DNA of 64,000 bases from Mycetocola zhujimingii (GCF_003065425.1 NZ_CP026949.1:3097404-3161403); one strand, 5' to 3'; numbered from the stretch's first letter, positions 28,470-38,094 are shown. Program-made: numbers and translations. Notes: generated from the sequence alone by a model not told the origin.

Positions 28470-30233
28470 ATGACGACGTTTAACACACCGAAGAAGCACA
28501 AGACGGCGACCGAGAGCGCCGCCGACGCGTTCCGACGTGACAACCCCATCACGGCATCGATGCCCATCATCAGCGAGTCCCCGGAACTGGTGCTGCTGTC
28601 GAACGGCAACTGGCAGAACCGGTTCTCCCGCGATGACGTCGTTCTTCGCAAGGGCGAGTTCACGCTGATCAACGGGCACCTCACGCCGCGTGAGTCCATG
28701 ATCACCGACCTTCTCAGCATCCGTCGGGTGCTCGAAGAGGCCGACATCCCGTACCTCCTCGTGCGGGGCAGCAACGGCAACCCGGTCATCGCCGTCGACC
28801 GCAAGTGCCGCAAACAGCTCTCTGCCGCGTTCGCCACCGCCTATGAGGACGAACCGTTCTACGCGAAGTCCATCGACCCGGCCACCCTTCGCGACGGCGG
28901 AAAGCCCGGTAAGTCGCCGGATGCCATTCCCTTCCTGCTCGCGGACGGCACGTTCGCCAGCGATAAGAAGGCCACGGTGTTCCGTCTGTATCGCCCGCGC
29001 ATCGAGCCAATCGGGCGGTTGCGTTACGGACCGGATACCGCCGTGCAGCTCGAGCTGTGGCGTTTTGGCGAAGACGAAATCGTCGCGCCCGTCGAGAACG
29101 CGTTGATGCGTCGCTGGCTGCCGCGCTCTGAAGCACTCGAAGACACGGTCGAGATGTTCGGCCAGAGCTGGCCCACCCTTCAGAACATGTTCGCCGACCT
29201 GGCGAGTGATGTGACGTTCGACGTCGACATGGTCTTCTCCTGGGTTGACGGGTCAAGCGAAGAGTTCCAGCGCGCACGTGCGAAGCGGATGCAGAACTAC
29301 GTCGTCGGCGACGGTGACGACTCGGACGCTCGGTTCCGGCAGATCAACGAACTCAAGTACGCGCTCAGGAGCGTCTACATGTTCGCGCCGTGGGTGCGCC
29401 GCATCTTCATCGTCACCGACTCGCCGCGTCCCGAGTGGCTGGCAGAGCACCCCGCCGTCACACTCGTGCGCAGTGAAGATCACTTCAAGGACACGAGCGT
29501 GCTCCCCACGCACAACTCGCACGCCGTCGAAGCCCAGTTGCACTACATCGACGGGCTCTCAGAGCACTTCCTGTACTCGAACGACGACATGTTCTTCGGT
29601 CGACCGATCAGCCCCGACATCTTCTTCTCGCCCGGCGGAATCACGAAGTTCGTCGAGGCATCCACGCGCATCGGGCTTGGCGACAGCGACCCGTCGCGCA
29701 GTGGTTACGAGAATGCGGCTCGCGTCAACAGAGGGCTGCTCCGCGAGCGCTTCGGCAAGGTCACGACGAGGCACCTCGAGCACTCTGCCGCTCCGATGCG
29801 CAAAAGCGTTCTGCACGAGCTGGAGGCCGAGTTCCCTGAAGAATTCGCGCGTACAGCTGCGAGCCGATTCCGCTCCGCGACCGACATCTCGGTGACCAAC
29901 TCGCTCTACCACTACTACGGGCTCATGACCGGTCGGGCGGTCGTCCAGACCAATGCCCGCGTCAAGTACATCGAGACGACACTCAAGTCGTCGCTGCCAT
30001 CGATGGAGCGGTTGCTCAAGCGCCGCGACCAGGACATGTTCTGCCTCAACGACGGTTCGAAGCCCGAGATCTCGGTCGAGAAGCGCACAGAGGCCGTGAC
30101 TCGGTTCCTCGAGCACTACTTCCCGTTCGCAGCACCGTGGGAGACCGAAGTTGCGGTTCACGGAGCAGAGCCCGCGCACGTGCCTGAGACCATGACCGAC
30201 TCGATCACCAGCTCAGTAACCGACGCGATCTAG
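28470..30233 (+). CDS. Stealth-family sugar-phosphate transferase
   Basis: A 587-residue protein with the conserved Stealth regions: CR1 DVDMVFSWVDGSSEEF, CR2 FRQINELKYALRSVYMFAPW with IFIVTDSP, SNDDMFFGRPISPDIFF, and the C-terminal region with DQDMFCLND. Stealth proteins are hexose-1-phosphoryl transferases that build phosphodiester-linked capsule polymers and are related to GlcNAc-1-phosphotransferase. A 220-residue N-terminal part precedes CR1. The start at 28470 follows GAAGGGTGG; earlier in-frame codons look untranslated. It stands alone, with no other capsule gene near. Confidence 0.92.
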   Translation: MTTFNTPKKHKTATESAADAFRRDNPITASMPIISESPELVLLSNGNWQNRFSRDDVVLRKGEFTLINGHLTPRESMITDLLSIRRVLEEADIPYLLVRGSNGNPVIAVDRKCRKQLSAAFATAYEDEPFYAKSIDPATLRDGGKPGKSPDAIPFLLADGTFASDKKATVFRLYRPRIEPIGRLRYGPDTAVQLELWRFGEDEIVAPVENALMRRWLPRSEALEDTVEMFGQSWPTLQNMFADLASDVTFDVDMVFSWVDGSSEEFQRARAKRMQNYVVGDGDDSDARFRQINELKYALRSVYMFAPWVRRIFIVTDSPRPEWLAEHPAVTLVRSEDHFKDTSVLPTHNSHAVEAQLHYIDGLSEHFLYSNDDMFFGRPISPDIFFSPGGITKFVEASTRIGLGDSDPSRSGYENAARVNRGLLRERFGKVTTRHLEHSAAPMRKSVLHELEAEFPEEFARTAASRFRSATDISVTNSLYHYYGLMTGRAVVQTNARVKYIETTLKSSLPSMERLLKRRDQDMFCLNDGSKPEISVEKRTEAVTRFLEHYFPFAAPWETEVAVHGAEPAHVPETMTDSITSSVTDAI

Positions 30234-30336
30234 CCGTTCGAGGCGACCACCAGCATCCGCGGCGCACAGCGACGTGAAGGCGGGCATCCGCTCGCGTCGA
30301 TGACCAGCGGATGCCGTCACTCCAAACCGCGCGAGC

Positions 30337-30414
30337 GCCGAGCGAGATCACCCGTTGCGGTCGAGACCATCCGGCGGAACTGGTGCCCTCGACCGCAGCT
30401 GATGTCCTCGGTCG
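30337..30414. repeat. Family III palindromic element, copy a
   Basis: Four units in order: two forward (GCCGAGCGAGATCACCCG, GTCGAGACCATCC) and two inverted (TGGTGCCCTCGACC, TGATGTCCTCGG). The layout matches copies at 31043-31116 and 52573-52647. Confidence 0.65.
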
Positions 30415-30416
30415 CT

Positions 30417-30494
30417 GCGCGCGAAAACATTCGTTCCGGACAAGATCACTCGTGATAGCGGGTGAACTCGTCCGCAGCGAGTGAACTCAGCGCG
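30417..30494. repeat. Family III element, diverged tandem copy b
   Basis: It follows directly on copy a. Forward units GCGAAAACATTCGTTCCG and ACAAGATCACTCG are followed by inverted units GGGTGAACTCGTCCGC and GAGTGAACTCAGCG. More diverged than the others, but the order of units is kept. Confidence 0.5.
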
Positions 30495-30566
30495 AGGGGT
30501 GGGTGCCGGCGAAGGGCATGCTCACGGTGTCGGGCGCGAACGGGAGAGTAGCGGTGCGAGCGCAGC

Positions 30567-31016
30567 GTGTGCGACGCTCAGCAGGTGCCGAAGACCCGAC
30601 GCCCCTCCCTCGCAGAGATCGCCGCAGAGCTCCGCGCCGCACCGAAACGCGAAACCGCCCCTGATCCAGTGACTCCGGGCAGATTCGACCGCGGCGGTCA
30701 CCTCATCGATCTGCAGGGAAATGTCCTGCGCCGGGAAGGGAAGCTCACCGCGCAGGAAGCAGTGGCCCTCATGCGCTCGGGCGCTGCGGTTGCCTACGAA
30801 GGATGCGGTTGTGGCGGAGGATGCGACCCAGCCTGGCTGGATGAGGCCGAGCTCGCTGCACTCGCAACCGCGGGAAATCCACGCACCGACACCCGCTCGT
30901 CCCAGCCGGCCTGGATCGACCTGTGGACGGGCGGATTCAACGACACCGTCTCGCTCGTCCTGCTGAACGGGGAGGCGACCTGGGGCAGGGTCATCCCACG
31001 CCGCCACCAAGGGTGA
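30567..31016 (+). CDS. Hypothetical protein with a Cys-rich turn
   Basis: A 149-residue protein (or about 143 if it starts at the GTG at 30585). A Pro/Arg-rich N-terminus (RRPSLAEIAAELRAAPKRE) is followed by GRFDRGGHLIDLQGNVLRREG. A tight cluster CGCGGGC follows at about residue 80-86, then DPAWLDEAELAAL. The Cys cluster could bind a metal. I do not know the family. No clear ribosome site for either start. The codon use and third-position GC fit a real gene. Confidence 0.6.
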   Translation: MCDAQQVPKTRRPSLAEIAAELRAAPKRETAPDPVTPGRFDRGGHLIDLQGNVLRREGKLTAQEAVALMRSGAAVAYEGCGCGGGCDPAWLDEAELAALATAGNPRTDTRSSQPAWIDLWTGGFNDTVSLVLLNGEATWGRVIPRRHQG

Positions 31017-31042
31017 GAAACGGATGCCATCGCGCATTGTCC

Positions 31043-31116
31043 GCCGAAAGCATCACTTGCGGTCGAGAACATCCCGCGCAACTGATGCGCTCGGCCGGAA
31101 TTGATGTTCTCGCGGG
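31043..31116. repeat. Family III palindromic element, copy c
   Basis: Forward units GCCGAAAGCATCACTTGCG and GTCGAGAACATCCCGCGC are followed by inverted units AACTGATGCGCTCGG and TTGATGTTCTCG. It sits between the convergent hypothetical and phosphodiesterase-like genes. Confidence 0.75.
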
Positions 31117-31146
31117 CACGCCGGGCGAGGGCGACCCCGGGGAGGG

Positions 31147-32115
31147 CTAGACGAGAACCGGGATCGACTCCGTTGGCGGAGCGCTCCGGTGAACGGGTGT
31201 CGGAGCCGTCTGCGTCGGAACCGGCTCGCCGGTAATCGGCGCGGCGATGTGAACACCGAGCACGTCGAGACGCTTTGCGCTCTCCTGCGGATCGATGTAA
31301 TCGAGCGTTGGGAACGAGCCAAGCGGCACAACCGAGTGCAGCACAGTGTTGGGATACACGTGCACGAGGTTGAACGCCCGGGCACCGTCACGCCCGCGGG
31401 TTCCACCGACCGGGACGGTGAGGTCCTGGGTGTAACAGGTGGCGGATGCCACTGACACCGGGATACCTGCAAACGTCGCCATCGACGAGTAATGCAGGTG
31501 ACCACCGAGGATGCTCCGGACGTCGGTGCCCTCGAGCACTTCAGCAAGACTGCCCTGGTCACGGAGTTCAACGCTGGCTGCGAGGTCGAGCACGCTCGGC
31601 ACCGGTGGGTGATGCAACGCGAGGATCGTTCCGTCCGGCGCAGGCACCGAAAGCTCCTCGGCAAGCCAGTCGAGCTGGTCGCTCGATACTTCGCCGTAGT
31701 GGTGGCCAGGAACCGAGGTGTCGAGCGTGATGACGCGCAGCCCATTGACGTCGTAGACCCGGTCAACGGGCCTCGAGGTCGGCACCTCGTTGAACAGACC
31801 GGCGCGGAAAGCTTCTCGTTTGTCGTGGTTGCCCATGACCCAGATCACCTGCGAACCCAGCCGACTCGCCGCCGGATCCACAATGCGCCTGATGCGCTCG
31901 TAGGCGTCCGGCTCGCCCTTGTCGGCGAGGTCCCCGGTGAAGATGATGGCCTCCGGCCGACCCCCTGAGGCTTCGAGCTCGGTGAACACCTGCCTGAGGT
32001 GTTGCTCGCTGTCGACCGAGCCGTAAAGCCTGTTACCTCCGGCCAAAAGGTGAGTGTCGCTGATGTGCAGAAGGAAGTGGTCCGGCCTCGGATACTCGGC
32101 CGTGCGCTCTATCAC
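31147..32115 (-). CDS. Metallophosphoesterase, CpdA-like cyclic nucleotide phosphodiesterase
   Basis: A 322-residue calcineurin-like enzyme with all metal motifs: ISDTHLL (residues about 18-24), [22 protein letters not shown] and GGHLHYSS. The order and spacing match the class III (CpdA/Icc, Rv0805-like) family that hydrolyses cAMP and related cyclic nucleotides with two divalent metals. The C-terminal 40 residues are Pro/Thr-rich. GTG start without a clear ribosome site. The upstream spacer has two direct copies of a motif also found before the adhesin genes. Confidence 0.88.
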   Translation of the reverse strand: MIERTAEYPRPDHFLLHISDTHLLAGGNRLYGSVDSEQHLRQVFTELEASGGRPEAIIFTGDLADKGEPDAYERIRRIVDPAASRLGSQVIWVMGNHDKREAFRAGLFNEVPTSRPVDRVYDVNGLRVITLDTSVPGHHYGEVSSDQLDWLAEELSVPAPDGTILALHHPPVPSVLDLAASVELRDQGSLAEVLEGTDVRSILGGHLHYSSMATFAGIPVSVASATCYTQDLTVPVGGTRGRDGARAFNLVHVYPNTVLHSVVPLGSFPTLDYIDPQESAKRLDVLGVHIAAPITGEPVPTQTAPTPVHRSAPPTESIPVLV

Positions 32116-32195
32116 AATCCGTCCAATCGGGTTTGGCGGTGGTGCTTCGTGGTGTCCACCCTAGGTGTTAACTGCCATTTGATCAGAACATTCCT

Positions 32196-32245
32196 AACGA
32201 AAGGTGAATGCGACACGCCCGGTGTCCGAACGAAAGGCGAATGTC
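32196..32245. promoter_or_regulatory. Two direct repeats AACGAAAGGYGAATG, 33 bp apart
   Basis: AACGAAAGGTGAATG at 32196-32210 and AACGAAAGGCGAATG at 32229-32243 start 33 bases apart, three helical turns, on the same face of DNA. They lie between the divergent phosphodiesterase and flavoprotein genes. The second copy extends to AGGCGAATGTC, the core of the 17-bp adhesin element. They are good candidates for a regulator site. Confidence 0.5.
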
Positions 32246-32330
32246 AGACGGCATGCGGAGATCGAATCGTCTTCCGCGCAGCCACGTCAAGGGGTCGATC
32301 CTGAGGGTGGTCGCTGGCATACTGCGAGAG

Positions 32331-33809
32331 ATGTCTGAGCCTGATGCAATCGTTGTCGGAGCGGGTCCGAACGGCCTCGCCGCCGCCGTCACACTGGCTC
32401 GAGCCGGTCTGTCCGTTCGCGTGTACGAGCGCGCCGACACCATCGGCGGCGGTTCACGCACCTCAGAGGCCACCCTTCCGGGATTCCGCCACGACACCTG
32501 CTCTGCCGTTCACCCGATGGCCCTGGCCTCCGAGTTCTTCTCCCGATTCGGGCTGACCGACCGCATCCCGTTCGCGCTTCCCGAGCTCTCCTACGCCCAG
32601 CCCCTCGACTCCGGGCGCGCCGGCCTCGCCTGGCACTCTCTCGACCGCACCGTCGAGGATCTCGGGCGTGACGGCGCCAGCTGGCGACAACTGTTCGAGC
32701 CGCTCGTCTCACACGGATCCTCGGTTGCGGGCTTCGTCGGAAGCAGCCTTCTTCGTGTGCCGAAGCATCCGATCACCATGGCCAGGTTCGGACTGCGGGC
32801 CCTGGAGCAGGGTAGTCCACTGTGGAATGTGCGCTGGCACGACGATGCCGCCCCCGCGCTGCTCACCGGCGTGCTCGCGCACGCGATCCGGCCGCTGCCG
32901 AGCCTCGCCCCGACCGCCGCCGGGCTCGTGCTCGCCACCCTCGCGCACGCTGAGGGCTGGCCGGTCCCGATCGGCGGCAGCCAGTCGATCGTCGACGCGA
33001 TGGCGGCGGATGTCACGGCGCACGGTGGCGAGATCGTCACCGGTTCCGAGGTCACCCACCTCCGCGAGTTGCCCCCGGCCAGGGCTGTCCTGCTCGACAC
33101 GAGCGCGCGCGGCCTCGTGAAGATCGCCGGGAACCGCCTACCCGCTGGTTACGCCAGGCGGCTGGGCAAATTCCGCTACGGCAACGCCGTTGCCAAGGTC
33201 GACTTCGCACTGTCAGGGCCTGTTCCCTGGGCCAACGAAACCCTGCGCGAGGCCGGCACGCTCCACCTCGGCGGTACCCGCGAGGAGATCGCAACCGCTG
33301 AGCACGACGTCGCCAGCGGACGGCATCCGTCGAATCCCTACGTCCTCGTGTCGCAGCCGAGCGTCTTCGATTCGACGCGAGCACCGGAGGGCCAGCACAC
33401 ACTGTGGGCGTACACACACGTTCCTGCGGGCTCCACCGAGGACAGGACCGAGGCGATTACCCGGCAGATCGAACGGTTCGCACCCGGTTTCCGCGACCTG
33501 ATCCTCGCCAGCGCCCACAAGTCGGCCGTCGAGTACGAGTCGTACAACCCCAACTACGTCGGCGGCGACATCTCCGCCGGTGACGTTGACATGCTCCAGC
33601 TCGTCGCGCGCCCCACCCTCTCGCTGAACCCGTGGCGGACTCCGGTCGCCGGCCTGTACCTCTGCTCGTCATCGACCCCACCAGGGCCAGGCGTGCACGG
33701 AATGCCCGGCTGGAACGCGGCACTGCTCGCCCTCCGCGACAGATTCGGCATCACGACACCTCCCTCACTCTCGCCCACATCAGACCAGCTACTCGGAAGG
33801 CAGCAATGA
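32331..33809 (+). CDS. FAD-dependent oxidoreductase, phytoene desaturase (CrtI)-like
   Basis: A 492-residue flavoprotein. The N-terminal dinucleotide-binding motif DAIVVGAGPNGLAAAVTLAR (residues 5-24) is followed by VRVYERADTIGGGSRT, and the C-terminal FAD-binding part has GVHGMPGWNAALLALRDRFG. It is the CrtI-like / PYROXD2-like branch, which includes many non-carotenoid members, so a carotenoid substrate should not be assumed. The start at 32331 has GCGAGAG just before. Its stop overlaps the next gene in ATGA, so the two are translationally coupled. Confidence 0.85.
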   Translation: MSEPDAIVVGAGPNGLAAAVTLARAGLSVRVYERADTIGGGSRTSEATLPGFRHDTCSAVHPMALASEFFSRFGLTDRIPFALPELSYAQPLDSGRAGLAWHSLDRTVEDLGRDGASWRQLFEPLVSHGSSVAGFVGSSLLRVPKHPITMARFGLRALEQGSPLWNVRWHDDAAPALLTGVLAHAIRPLPSLAPTAAGLVLATLAHAEGWPVPIGGSQSIVDAMAADVTAHGGEIVTGSEVTHLRELPPARAVLLDTSARGLVKIAGNRLPAGYARRLGKFRYGNAVAKVDFALSGPVPWANETLREAGTLHLGGTREEIATAEHDVASGRHPSNPYVLVSQPSVFDSTRAPEGQHTLWAYTHVPAGSTEDRTEAITRQIERFAPGFRDLILASAHKSAVEYESYNPNYVGGDISAGDVDMLQLVARPTLSLNPWRTPVAGLYLCSSSTPPGPGVHGMPGWNAALLALRDRFGITTPPSLSPTSDQLLGRQQ

Positions 33810-34249
33810 GCGTCAACTATCGACTCATCCACACGAGCCCGGAACGCGTCTTCGAGGTACTGGCCAACGGATGGCTCTACCCGAGCTGGGTCGTCGGTGC
33901 GTCGCGAATGCGAGACGTCGATGACTCCTGGCCCACCGAAGGGGCCCAGCTGTTCCACTCGTTCGGCGTCTGGCCCTTCCTCATCAACGACTCGACCTCT
34001 GTGCTGGAGTGGGATCCGCCCCGGCACATGAAGGTCCGCGCCCGCGGCTGGCCGATCGGAGTGGCGCACGTCACCCTCGACGTGAAGCCTCGCGGGGAAA
34101 ACTGTGTCGTGCGTATCACCGAAGACGCCGTCGAGGGTCCCGGTCGCCTCATCCCGGAGCCCATCCGCCGGCTGATGCTGCACGCGCGCAACACGGAAAC
34201 GCTGCAGCGCCTCGCCTATCTCGCCGAGGGCGGCGCAACCGCCAACTGA
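33806..34249 (+). CDS. SRPBCC (START-like) family protein
   Basis: A 147-residue protein with the helix-grip layout: VNYRLIHTSPERVFEVLANGW, YPSWVVGASRMRDVD, HMKVRARGWPIGVAHVTLDV, and the C-terminal helix RLMLHARNTETLQRLAYLAE. Such proteins bind hydrophobic ligands in a deep pocket; polyketide cyclases belong here. It overlaps the flavoprotein gene by four bases, so it may bind that enzyme's substrate or product. That link is inference from coupling. Confidence 0.85.
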   Translation: MSVNYRLIHTSPERVFEVLANGWLYPSWVVGASRMRDVDDSWPTEGAQLFHSFGVWPFLINDSTSVLEWDPPRHMKVRARGWPIGVAHVTLDVKPRGENCVVRITEDAVEGPGRLIPEPIRRLMLHARNTETLQRLAYLAEGGATAN

Positions 34250-34434
34250 CGCGCGTCCGCGGAAAGCGTCTCGCGATGCAGAAAAGAGAAGCGAACCCGG
34301 AATCACGCGGATGCGCAAGCCCCTTGCTGGTCGTCAACCCCGTCGATAACTTCAGCTGAGCAGCAGTTTCGCTGATGATTTTTCGGCACGGTGGCCGACC
34401 GCGGATGGCCTCGTGACTCAACGAAGGGAATTCG

Positions 34435-35796
34435 ATGGTTCAGAGGCAGAAGCGGCTGATTGCGGTGACTGTGGCGGCATCCGTGCTCGTCCTGACGGGA
34501 TGCAGCGGGGGCGGCGGCGAAACGGCGGACGTGTCGTTCAGCGACAGCCCGTCCGGTGCTCTGGCCGCCTGGGGATTCGACAACGCCGACGACGTCGGAA
34601 CGTCGCGGCTCGAGTACGCCGAGAAGCAGCTCTCGGACGTCGACATCGAGATCGACCAAACGGCATTCGACGCTCAGAAGTTCACGACGAGGGTCGCCAG
34701 CGGAAATGTCCCGGACGTGGTGCAGATGGATCGCCAGTTCGTCGGTACGTATGCGGCGCAAGGGCTCATCACCCCTCTCGACGAGTGCTTCGCCACGCAC
34801 GGCGTCGACCCTGACGAGCAGTACTACGAGTCGGTCGTGGATGACGTTGAGTGGGACGACAAAGTGTGGGGAGTCCCGCAGTTCTACCAGCCACCGGCAA
34901 TCATCCTGAACAAACGCGTCATGGACGCGGCAGGCGTTACGGCTGACCAGATCGACACCTCAAAGCCCGACGTGCTCCTCGCGGCCATCGGCAAGATGTA
35001 CACCGCATCGGGCGGGAACCCCACAGTCCTCGGCTTCGACTCCGTCGGCGTCAACCAGGCCGGGTTGTGGCTCCTCGGCTTCGGCGGGGAGATTATGGAT
35101 GACGAGGGTGTGCCGGCTCTCGATTCGCCCGAGAACGCCCGGGCGCTCGACTTCCTCAAGCAGCTGTTCGACGCCCAGGGCGGATACGCGAAGTACAGGA
35201 GCTTCACCGACTCCTTCGATGCATTCGGCGACAACAACCCCTACGTTGCTGACCAGGTCGCCGCGCAGGTGAACGCGCAGTGGTACGTGAACGTCCTGAG
35301 CCCGTACGTGGATGAGGTCCAGATCGAGGCTGTCCCATTCAAGAACATCGAGGGTGAGCCCTTCTCGGTCGCCAGCGGAACCGCGTTCGTAATCCCTGTT
35401 GGAGCGAAGAATGCGGATGCCGCCTGCGCCTGGGCGCTGGAACTCACCTCCCAGGACGCGTGGCTGGCTGCGGGAGAAGCGCGCGCGGCGACGATCTCCG
35501 ACAGCCCGGGAGCGATCAACACCGGTCTGTTCACCGGATCTCCGGCCGCCGACGAGGCAATTCGCGACCAGTTCGTCAAGGAGAGCGGAAACGCTGGCTT
35601 CGACCAGACGATCGCCACTTTCTATGAGGTCGTCGGAGAGGGCGAGTCGTACGGCGCTTCCGCCGCGGGGCAGGAGATCCAGACCGAATTGAAGAACGCG
35701 GTCACATCGGCGCTGCTGGGTGACAAGTCGTCTGAGGATGCTCTCGCCGACGCTCAGGACGCGGCGATGCGGGCATACGACAAGGTCGTGAACTAA
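34435..35796 (+). CDS. Sugar ABC transporter substrate-binding lipoprotein
   Basis: A 453-residue family 1 extracellular solute-binding protein. The lipobox LVLTGC (Cys23) follows a short signal peptide, so the mature protein is anchored to the outer face of the membrane by a lipid. Segments such as ASGNVPDVVQMDRQFVGTYAAQGLI, WGVPQFYQPPAIILNKRVMDAAG and LLGFGGEIMDD are typical of oligosaccharide-binding proteins. AAGGGAATT precedes the ATG. Unusually it faces the two permease genes instead of leading them. Confidence 0.92.
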   Translation: MVQRQKRLIAVTVAASVLVLTGCSGGGGETADVSFSDSPSGALAAWGFDNADDVGTSRLEYAEKQLSDVDIEIDQTAFDAQKFTTRVASGNVPDVVQMDRQFVGTYAAQGLITPLDECFATHGVDPDEQYYESVVDDVEWDDKVWGVPQFYQPPAIILNKRVMDAAGVTADQIDTSKPDVLLAAIGKMYTASGGNPTVLGFDSVGVNQAGLWLLGFGGEIMDDEGVPALDSPENARALDFLKQLFDAQGGYAKYRSFTDSFDAFGDNNPYVADQVAAQVNAQWYVNVLSPYVDEVQIEAVPFKNIEGEPFSVASGTAFVIPVGAKNADAACAWALELTSQDAWLAAGEARAATISDSPGAINTGLFTGSPAADEAIRDQFVKESGNAGFDQTIATFYEVVGEGESYGASAAGQEIQTELKNAVTSALLGDKSSEDALADAQDAAMRAYDKVVN

Positions 35797-35813
35797 CGTC
35801 CCACGTCACTCAC

Positions 35814-35849
35814 AAAGAACGGGTAACCCTCCTGGGTTACCCGTTCTTT
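35814..35849. terminator. Bidirectional terminator between ABC transporter genes
   Basis: A 16-bp perfect stem (35814-35829, 35834-35849; AAAGAACGGGTAACCC and inverse) with a TCCT loop. It is flanked by A/T runs on both sides, so it can stop both the binding-protein and the permease transcripts. Confidence 0.9.
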
Positions 35850-35865
35850 CTGGGTGAGGGAAAGC

Positions 35866-36822
35866 TCAGCCCTTTCGCCCCTGCGTGGCCACCCCTTCGA
35901 TGAAGTAACGCTGGCCGAAGGCGAAGATCAACAGCATGGGCAGGGTGATGATGAGCGACGCCACCATCACGTACTGGTAATCGCCGTGGCCGCCAGCGGT
36001 GGGGCTGTACTTCGTCATCGCGTACGCGATCCCGAGCGGGGCGGTGAATCCCTCGACCGAACCCGCGTTGAGGTAGATGAGCGACGCCTGAAGGTTGTTC
36101 CAGCTGGCCTGGAACTCGAAAACGAAGACAATGATGAACGACGGGATCGACAGCGGCATCGCGATGCGTCGGAAGAGGCCCCAGTAGCTGCAGCCGTCGA
36201 TGCGAGCGGCCTCAAACAGCTCGCGCGGGAGTCCGAGAAAGAACTGCCTCTGCAGGAAAATGTAGAACGCAGAGCCGAAGAGATTCGCTCCCCAGAGCGG
36301 CACCCACGTTCCGATCAGGCCCAGTTCCTTCCAGATGAGGTACTGGGGAATCATTGTGACGGCACCCGGCAACATCATCGTCGCGAGGACAAGCCCGAAC
36401 AGCAGGTTGCGTGCCGGGAACTTGAAGTAGGCGAAGCCGAATGCCACGACCGAACTCGAGATGGCAACGGCCAGTGCCGCGAGCAAGGCAATCGAAAGGC
36501 TGTTGAACATCCAGCTGACCAGGGGTAACTGATCCCAGACCTCGACATAGTTCTCGGGAACCCAGGTGCGCGGGATCAGCGAGTTGTCGAACACCTGTCC
36601 ACGTGGCTTGAGACTCGCTGCGAGTAGCCAGACGAACGGATACATGAACAACAGCGCGAAAACGATGAGTGCGATCCAGAGAATCACCTTGCCGAGGACA
36701 CTCTTCGGTTTGTACCAACGGTCGACCTTCGGACCGTTTCGGGGCGTGCCGGCAACCGTCTGCTCCCCGATCACCTGACCCTTGAGCCTGACGGCGTCCG
36801 GCGATGACTCAGTCACGCTCAT
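35866..36822 (-). CDS. Sugar ABC transporter permease, MalG-like
   Basis: A 318-residue protein with six membrane helices (first at about residues 46-70). It has the EAA loop EAARIDGCSYWGLFRRIAMP at about residue 205-225, where the ATPase docks. The long cytoplasmic N-terminus is polar. It overlaps the upstream permease gene by four bases (ATGA), so the two permeases are made together. No ABC ATPase lies nearby; in actinobacteria a shared MsiK-type ATPase often serves such importers. Confidence 0.93.
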   Translation of the reverse strand: MSVTESSPDAVRLKGQVIGEQTVAGTPRNGPKVDRWYKPKSVLGKVILWIALIVFALLFMYPFVWLLAASLKPRGQVFDNSLIPRTWVPENYVEVWDQLPLVSWMFNSLSIALLAALAVAISSSVVAFGFAYFKFPARNLLFGLVLATMMLPGAVTMIPQYLIWKELGLIGTWVPLWGANLFGSAFYIFLQRQFFLGLPRELFEAARIDGCSYWGLFRRIAMPLSIPSFIIVFVFEFQASWNNLQASLIYLNAGSVEGFTAPLGIAYAMTKYSPTAGGHGDYQYVMVASLIITLPMLLIFAFGQRYFIEGVATQGRKG

Positions 36823-37802
36823 GTGTGGTCATCTCCCTCGTAGTACACAAACCGGTTGCCGAACTTCATCTGAATGAAGGTGATCAGCATGATGATCATG
36901 AACAACAGCCATGCCATCGCCGCTGCGAACCCGAAATCGAACTGCCGAAACGCCTGCTGGAACAGGTAAACCGCGTAAAACAAGGACGACTCCGGTGACG
37001 CGTTGGACTGGTCACGCCAGAACAGGAGATACGCCTGGTCGAACACCTGAAACGCCCCGATCGTCAACACGATCACGTTGAAAAAGATCGCGCTCGAAAT
37101 CATCGGCACGGTGATCGAGAAGAACTTCCGCACCGGCCCGGCGCCGTCCAGCGACGCCACCTCGTACAGGTCACGGGGCACGCTTTTCAAGGCTGCGAGA
37201 AAGATCACCATTGTTCCGCTGACGGTCCACAGCGTCATCAACACAATCGACGGTTTCACCCACGCGGGGTCGACGAGCCATTGCGGGCCTTCGATGCCGA
37301 GAAGGCCAAGCCCCTGGTTGATGGCGCCCGAGTTGCCGTTGAGGAGAAGGAGAAAGACGGATGCCGTCGCGACCGTCGGGGTCATCTTGGGCAGGTAGTA
37401 GACGGTGCGGAAAAAGCCTGCACCCCTTCCGACGCGAGCGAGCAGCATCGCCAGAAACAACGCGAACGCAATCTCGAGTGGGACAGCCATGAGCGCGTAT
37501 ACGAGGGTATTGCCCAGAGCGAGACCGACCTTCGGGTCCTCGAAGAGCTGGGCGTAGTTTGCGAAACCAACGGGTGTCGAGGTGTTCGCTGCGAGGTTGT
37601 AATCGCTGAACGAGATAATGAGGCTGTAGACCATCGCACCGAGGGTGAAGATCAAAAACCCGATCACCCATGGAGCGATAAAGAGATAGCCGGCGATGGC
37701 TTCGCGACGGTTGTAGGTTCGCTTGGGCGCCCGGCGAGGGCGCACGCGCCCAGCGCTTGCCTTCGTATCACGGCCATCTGCGTGGCCGACGACGCTGGTC
37801 AC
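36819..37802 (-). CDS. Sugar ABC transporter permease, MalF-like
   Basis: A protein of about 327 residues with six membrane helices. It opens with a basic stretch (RVRPRRAPKRTYNRREAIAG) followed by helix 1 (YLFIAPWVIGFLIFTLGAMV). The docking loop is DLYEVASLDGAGPVRKFFSITVPMI. The start is uncertain: the frame is open to 37976, and the GTG at 37802 is chosen because it is the nearest start codon giving a family-like N-terminus. It forms an operon with the MalG-like gene and diverges from the racemase-like gene. Confidence 0.88.
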   Translation of the reverse strand: MTSVVGHADGRDTKASAGRVRPRRAPKRTYNRREAIAGYLFIAPWVIGFLIFTLGAMVYSLIISFSDYNLAANTSTPVGFANYAQLFEDPKVGLALGNTLVYALMAVPLEIAFALFLAMLLARVGRGAGFFRTVYYLPKMTPTVATASVFLLLLNGNSGAINQGLGLLGIEGPQWLVDPAWVKPSIVLMTLWTVSGTMVIFLAALKSVPRDLYEVASLDGAGPVRKFFSITVPMISSAIFFNVIVLTIGAFQVFDQAYLLFWRDQSNASPESSLFYAVYLFQQAFRQFDFGFAAAMAWLLFMIIMLITFIQMKFGNRFVYYEGDDHT

Positions 37803-38094
37803 GAACGGTCCCGTGTCCGAGACGCCCTGAAGATTCGTCTTTTCATGCTTCTTCCCTGTGTCAGGTTCGGGACAGTGCTGAAAACCACGCCGTTTTGCAG
37901 CGCCACTACAACGGGACTCTAGAAGCGAACGGAGAAGTCGGCAAGACATTCTCAGCAGAAATAATCCGGCTATCATGCCGTCGTCGCGGTACCGATGATC
38001 CGGCGACAGGGTTGACCATCCTCCCTACTGGCCACATCGGGACTGTGACATAGTGTGCTCGACCTTCGATCAGGTCTTTCGAGCAGGAGTACTC

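Larger units (their letters stand above)
30234..30566. other. Spacer holding two tandem family III elements
   Basis: Apart from CGGATGCC/GGCATCCG words the spacer is taken up by two adjacent palindromic elements (30337-30414 and about 30417-30494). No small gene or tRNA is visible. Confidence 0.5.
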
